Positions 23,375-26,214 of a stretch of DNA of 26,214 nucleotides are shown here, one piece after another. Source of the DNA: JBGTFE01 sp041747435. Its GTDB lineage: Bacteria; Acidobacteriota; Blastocatellia; Pyrinomonadales; Pyrinomonadaceae. Made by a program: the position numbers and the translations under genes. The number at the start of each line of letters is the position of its first letter. The stretch's first letter is position 1. The stretch lies in NCBI GenBank assembly GCA_041747435.1, contig JBGTFE010000126.1, positions 1 to 26,214 on the forward strand, given 5' to 3'. Below the pieces are notes generated by a model. It did no database searches and had not been told where the DNA came from. It saw nothing but the letters and a program-made list of their open reading frames with translations.

Positions 23375-24754
23375 ATGAAATTCAAACAGTTTTATTTGGG
23401 TTGTCTGGCGCAGGCATCTTATTACATCGGCTCTGACGGCGAAGCGGCGATCATTGATCCGCAACGCGATGTTCAGCAATATCTCGATGAAGCCGAAGCG
23501 AACGGACAAAAAATTAAATACGTGATCGAAACGCATTCGCACGCCGATTTCGTGTCAGGTCATCTTGAACTTTCACAAAAAACAGGCGCGGAAATCATCT
23601 ATGGCGAACGCGCGAATACAAATTTTCCGACGCATAAGGTCAAAGACGGCGACGAATTGAATGTCGGAAAAGTAAAACTGAAATTCCTGGAAACGCCCGG
23701 ACATACGCCCGAAGGCATCACGATCTTGGCGGAAAATACGGAAAACAAAGAAGCACCGGTAAAAATGTTCACCGGCGACACGCTTTTTATCGGCGATGTC
23801 GGACGACCTGATCTGATCGGCTCGAAAGGCTTTACGGCAGAAGAAATGGGCGGCTTTTTGTATGATTCGCTGCACGAAAAAATTCTGCCTTTACCCGATG
23901 AAACCGAAGTTTATCCGGCGCACGGCGCGGGATCGCTTTGCGGAAAATCTCTCTCGAAAGAAACTTGGTCAACGCTCGGACAGCAACGCAAAATGAATTA
24001 CGCGCTTCAGCCGATGTCAAAAGAAGAATTTGTAAAATTGGTCGCGGCTGACCAGCCCGAAGTTCCGGCATATTTTCCGCAAAGCGCGGCGAAAAATCTG
24101 GAAGGCTCTGTTTCGCTTGAAGATTTGCCGAAACCGAAAGCCTTTTCGACCGAAGAGATCGCAAATTTTGACGGCGTGGTTTTGGATGTCCGCACAAACA
24201 CGGAATTCGGCGCGGGACATATTGCGAACGCGATCAACATCGGGCTCGGCGGACAATTTGCTTCGTGGGCGGGAACTTTGATCCCGATCGGAACGCCGAT
24301 GGCGATTGCCGCTGACAATCAAGAACAAGTTGACGAAGCGTTTATGCGGCTCGCACGAGTCGGACACGAATCGGTCAAAGGTTTTATTTTGCTCAAAGAT
24401 TACGCGGGCGAAAAGAAAACGGTCGGGCAAGTTCCGGTTGAAAAAGTAAAGGAAATATTGTCGGACAAAATCCAATTTGTTGACGTGCGCCGCACAGCCG
24501 AACATACGAACGGACACGCGCCGCAGACGATAAATTTGCCGCTCGATAAATTGGCGAAAGAAATTGACCGCCTTGATCCAGACAAATCGACTTATGTTAT
24601 ATGTCAAAGCGGTTATCGTTCGAGCGTCGGCACGAGCATTTTGGAAAACGCCGGATTCAAAGAAATCTACAACGTCAGGGGCGGCACAAAGGCTTGGATG
24701 GACGCGGGTTTTGATACAGAAATTTCCGGCACAGCGTGTGCAAGCACAAATTAG
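23375..24754 (+). CDS. Persulfide dioxygenase-rhodanese fusion (MBL fold)
   Basis: 459 residues. N-terminal metallo-beta-lactamase domain (1-about 210) with THSHADFVSGH (53-63), PGHTPE and TGDTLFIGDVGRPD. H54, H110 and D135 correspond to the single iron site of ETHE1-type persulfide dioxygenases, which oxidise glutathione persulfide to sulfite. Two rhodanese domains follow: about 260-345, which lacks an active cysteine, and about 365-455, with C410 in VICQSGYRSS. The layout matches CstB-like multidomain enzymes. Together with the rhodanese before it, it would detoxify persulfide. The ending ISGTACASTN carries a Cys that may have no role. AGAGGA before the ATG is a good ribosome binding site. 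Confidence 0.92.
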   Translation: MKFKQFYLGCLAQASYYIGSDGEAAIIDPQRDVQQYLDEAEANGQKIKYVIETHSHADFVSGHLELSQKTGAEIIYGERANTNFPTHKVKDGDELNVGKVKLKFLETPGHTPEGITILAENTENKEAPVKMFTGDTLFIGDVGRPDLIGSKGFTAEEMGGFLYDSLHEKILPLPDETEVYPAHGAGSLCGKSLSKETWSTLGQQRKMNYALQPMSKEEFVKLVAADQPEVPAYFPQSAAKNLEGSVSLEDLPKPKAFSTEEIANFDGVVLDVRTNTEFGAGHIANAINIGLGGQFASWAGTLIPIGTPMAIAADNQEQVDEAFMRLARVGHESVKGFILLKDYAGEKKTVGQVPVEKVKEILSDKIQFVDVRRTAEHTNGHAPQTINLPLDKLAKEIDRLDPDKSTYVICQSGYRSSVGTSILENAGFKEIYNVRGGTKAWMDAGFDTEISGTACASTN

Positions 24755-24789
24755 AGTTTGAATTTTGTGAACACGGAGGCGTGGAAAAG

Positions 24790-24963
24790 ATGAGTGATTT
24801 TTATTGGATTATCGGATTTTTCGTGATTTATTTGCTGTTGCAACTCGTGATTTTGCCGAAACTCGGCGTTTCGACCTGAATGCGCGGAGCGTGTGATGTC
24901 GGGTCCCGACATCAGAAAAAATCAAAACCGGGCGAAGCGGCTGAAACGGAGAATTTTTCGTGA
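24790..24963 (+). CDS. Small membrane protein, candidate selenoprotein read through UGA
   Basis: GGAGG ten bases upstream supports ATG 24790. The first 29 codons encode one membrane helix (MSDFYWIIGFFVIYLLLQLV and then ILPKLGVST), then TGA at 24877-24879. If TGA is read as selenocysteine, the frame continues 27 residues (MRGACDVGSRHQKKSKPGEA at the start) and ends at TGA 24961-24963, overlapping the GTG start of the next gene by four bases (GTGA), typical of coupled genes. A 9-bp hairpin with a GUC loop lies 23 bases after the UGA, where bacterial SECIS elements lie. U30 and C35 would make a U-x4-C pair beside the membrane. The simple alternative is a 29-aa peptide ending at 24879. No selenocysteine machinery is visible in the window. 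Confidence 0.6.
24894..24914 (+). promoter_or_regulatory. SECIS-like hairpin after an in-frame UGA
   Basis: TGATGTCGG-GTC-CCGACATCA: a perfect 9-bp stem with a three-base GTC loop, the loop G at 24903 being 23 bases beyond the UGA at 24877-24879. Bacterial SECIS hairpins have a short apical loop with a conserved GU at about this distance; the Escherichia coli fdhF element has GGUCU at its apex. There is no T-tract on either strand, so it is not an intrinsic terminator. It could instead be one of the dispersed palindromes of this genome, since GGAGCG also precedes those in dnaE2. Confidence 0.5.
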
Positions 24964-25580
24964 ACAAAAAAGCGCATTGGGAAAATGTTTATGCAACCAA
25001 ACAGCCCGATCAGGTGAGTTGGTATCGCGAGCATCTAAAAAATTCGCTGGAGATGATTTTTGAGACGGGCGTTGGCAAAAATGCCGCGATAATTGATGTC
25101 GGCGGCGGAAGTTCGACGCTTGTTGATGATCTTCTTGAAAACGGTTTTACGGACATTTCGGTTTTGGACATTTCCGCCAAAGCCATCGAAAACAGCAAAA
25201 ATCGTCTTGGCACACGCGCCAAACAAGTTGAATGGATCGAAGCGGATATAACCGATGCCGATTTGCCGAAAAATCATTATGACGTTTGGCACGACCGCGC
25301 GGTTTTTCATTTTTTGACGGATGAAAACGATCGCAAGAAATATGTCGAACTCGTAATGAGTTCATTGAAGATCGGCGGACATATCATTGTTGCTTCGTTT
25401 GGTTTGGACGGACCGATAAAATGCAGCGGTTTAGACGTTGTTCGATACAGTCCAAACGCGATGCACAATGAGTTTGGAAGAAATTTTGAACTCGTAAAAA
25501 GCGTCCGCGAAATCCACGAAACGCCTTTTGAAACAACACAGGAATTTATTTATTGCTATTGCCGAATGATTGCAAACTAA
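24960..25580 (+). CDS. Class I SAM-dependent methyltransferase
   Basis: 206 residues, GTG start at 24960 with GGAG eight bases upstream. N-terminal AHWENVYATKQPDQVSWY, then motif I IIDVGGGSSTLVDDLL (44-59), acidic end of strand 2 with VLDISAKAI, motif with ADITDADLP, and late strands HIIVASFGLDGP. The overall layout matches small methyltransferases often annotated as thiopurine- or tellurite-type or unspecified. The substrate is unknown; in this operon a thiol, persulfide or selenium compound is conceivable (inference). The start overlaps the stop of the readthrough frame of the preceding gene, which suggests coupled translation. Confidence 0.85.
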   Translation: MNKKAHWENVYATKQPDQVSWYREHLKNSLEMIFETGVGKNAAIIDVGGGSSTLVDDLLENGFTDISVLDISAKAIENSKNRLGTRAKQVEWIEADITDADLPKNHYDVWHDRAVFHFLTDENDRKKYVELVMSSLKIGGHIIVASFGLDGPIKCSGLDVVRYSPNAMHNEFGRNFELVKSVREIHETPFETTQEFIYCYCRMIAN

Positions 25581-25689
25581 GGCGGTTCTTGTCTCGAGTT
25601 TTGGAAATTGGCGGGACGCGCACGCTTATAAACGCGGGCTGAAAACCAAAGACGGAGCGATGGTTGCTGTTTGAACTGCTCTTCAAAGA

Positions 25690-25722
25690 AGAAAAAAAGG
25701 TTGAGTTTTTACACCCAACCTT
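25690..25722 (-). terminator. Rho-independent terminator of the VCBS-repeat gene
   Basis: On the minus strand AAGGTTG (25722-25716) pairs with CAACCTT (25703-25697), with a 12-base loop, and is followed by a run of seven T (25698-25692). It lies about 25 bp after the stop of the gene at 25749-26214. The rest of 25581-25690 shows nothing recognisable. Confidence 0.8.
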
Positions 25723-25748
25723 AAAAAATCTATCCTATTCAAACGAAA

Positions 25749-26214
25749 TTAATGAACGACCCAAGCAGGAACAGCAAAGTCGCCCGCTTGTCCCCACTGG
25801 AATGTTTGAAGCGCACCGTCGCTTGAACGTCTGACATAGAAATTGGACATACCGGGTGTCACACTCGAACGCCAGATAGCGATGTCGGTTTTGCCGTCGC
25901 CGTCATAATCGCCCGGTGTGCGAGCGTCGCCCGCGATTCCCCAGCGAAGCGGACTGACGGGTCCCGTGCCGCCGCCGTCGCGTTCGAGAATGTAATATGA
26001 CCGTCCCGGAATGCCGCCGATGGTTTCTGTTCTCGAAACACAGAAATCATATTTACCGTCGCCGTCATAATCGCCCGGCACGATGAGATCGCTGTTGCGT
26101 CCCCAGTTAATATATTCGACTAAACCACCGCCCGATTTGAGCAGGACGAATTGTCCGGCACCTGCCGCGGCGGGATCGGTTCTTTGAATACAGAAATCAA
26201 ATTTCTGGTCGCCG
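25749..26214 (-). CDS. VCBS/FG-GAP repeat protein, C-terminal part (partial)
   Basis: The frame is open to the window edge on the minus strand; about 154 residues are visible up to the stop at 25749. Repeats have the form V/TPGDYDGDGK-x-D followed by VSR or IWR and a W-G-x-x-G-D turn: two full copies of the DYDGDGK core are seen (DYDGDGKYDFCVSR and DYDGDGKTDIAIWR), plus GDQKFDFCIQRTDP at the edge and a degenerate last one ending FAVPAWVVH. The D-x-D-x-D-G loops suggest calcium binding, as in integrin-like propeller proteins. Such proteins are secreted or surface-located in Acidobacteriota and Planctomycetota. The N-terminus lies outside the window. A terminator follows at 25690-25722. Confidence 0.85.
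   Translation of the reverse strand, partial: GDQKFDFCIQRTDPAAAGAGQFVLLKSGGGLVEYINWGRNSDLIVPGDYDGDGKYDFCVSRTETIGGIPGRSYYILERDGGGTGPVSPLRWGIAGDARTPGDYDGDGKTDIAIWRSSVTPGMSNFYVRRSSDGALQTFQWGQAGDFAVPAWVVH

Noticed and set aside
24894..24914. Hairpin taken as an intrinsic terminator after the 29-codon ORF
   Set aside because: There is no T-run after the hairpin on either strand, and the next gene starts about 45 bases on in the same direction.

Overview
The window is about 26 kb of bacterial chromosome with moderate GC and densely packed genes on both strands. No rRNA, tRNA or CRISPR array was recognised. The gene mix (ImuA-ImuB-DnaE2 mutasome, MglA/MglB polarity switch, tandem Crp-like regulators, LVIVD and VCBS/FG-GAP repeat proteins, glycine-zipper secreted protein) and the abundance of dispersed palindromic repeats suggest an Acidobacteriota genome, possibly Blastocatellia/Pyrinomonadales. 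That placement is inference from recall and was not tested.

Layout. 1-444 is the tail of an LVIVD-repeat protein, followed by a nested inverted repeat. 668-1582 (-) is a PHYHD1-like Fe(II)/2-oxoglutarate dioxygenase whose reading frame carries two in-frame palindromic insertions. 1778-2125 (-) holds two small ORFs with an attenuator-like hairpin. 2245-4046 holds two tandem Crp/Fnr-type regulators with three copies of a shared operator-like motif. 4263-6224 encodes a secreted protein with a duplicated domain and a glycine zipper. 6352-6859 holds two small genes, the second frameshifted. 7051-8043 is a REP/RAYT locus: an IS200-like transposase gene flanked by REP elements, plus a third REP copy with a remnant of a second transposase gene. 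8122-8949 (-) is a membrane-anchored coiled-coil protein.

9161-14278 (-) is an imuA-imuB-dnaE2 operon for damage-induced mutagenesis, with overlapping genes and three palindromic repeats inside dnaE2. 14603-15755 (-) is mglB-mglA, a Ras-like GTPase with its roadblock partner. 16038-21617 (+) groups yvcK/glmR, glmU and glmS, which supply and regulate UDP-GlcNAc for the cell wall. Between glmU and glmS lie two small overlapping genes, a decayed copy of the glmS 5' end and a secreted protein gene. 21620-22270 (-) is a hypothetical gene converging on glmS.

22426-25580 (+) is a sulfur-handling operon: ArsR-type repressor, membrane rhodanese, persulfide dioxygenase-rhodanese fusion, a small membrane protein and a SAM methyltransferase. 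The small protein is the most interesting item. Its frame continues through a UGA codon for 27 more codons and ends in a 4-base overlap with the methyltransferase start, and a 9-bp hairpin with a GUC loop lies just after the UGA. It may be an undescribed selenoprotein. The window ends in a VCBS/FG-GAP protein (-) with a clear terminator.

A theme across the window is palindromic repeats inside protein-coding genes (phyH twice, dnaE2 three times) in lengths that keep the frame open, comparable in principle to the palindromic elements known in Rickettsia genes.
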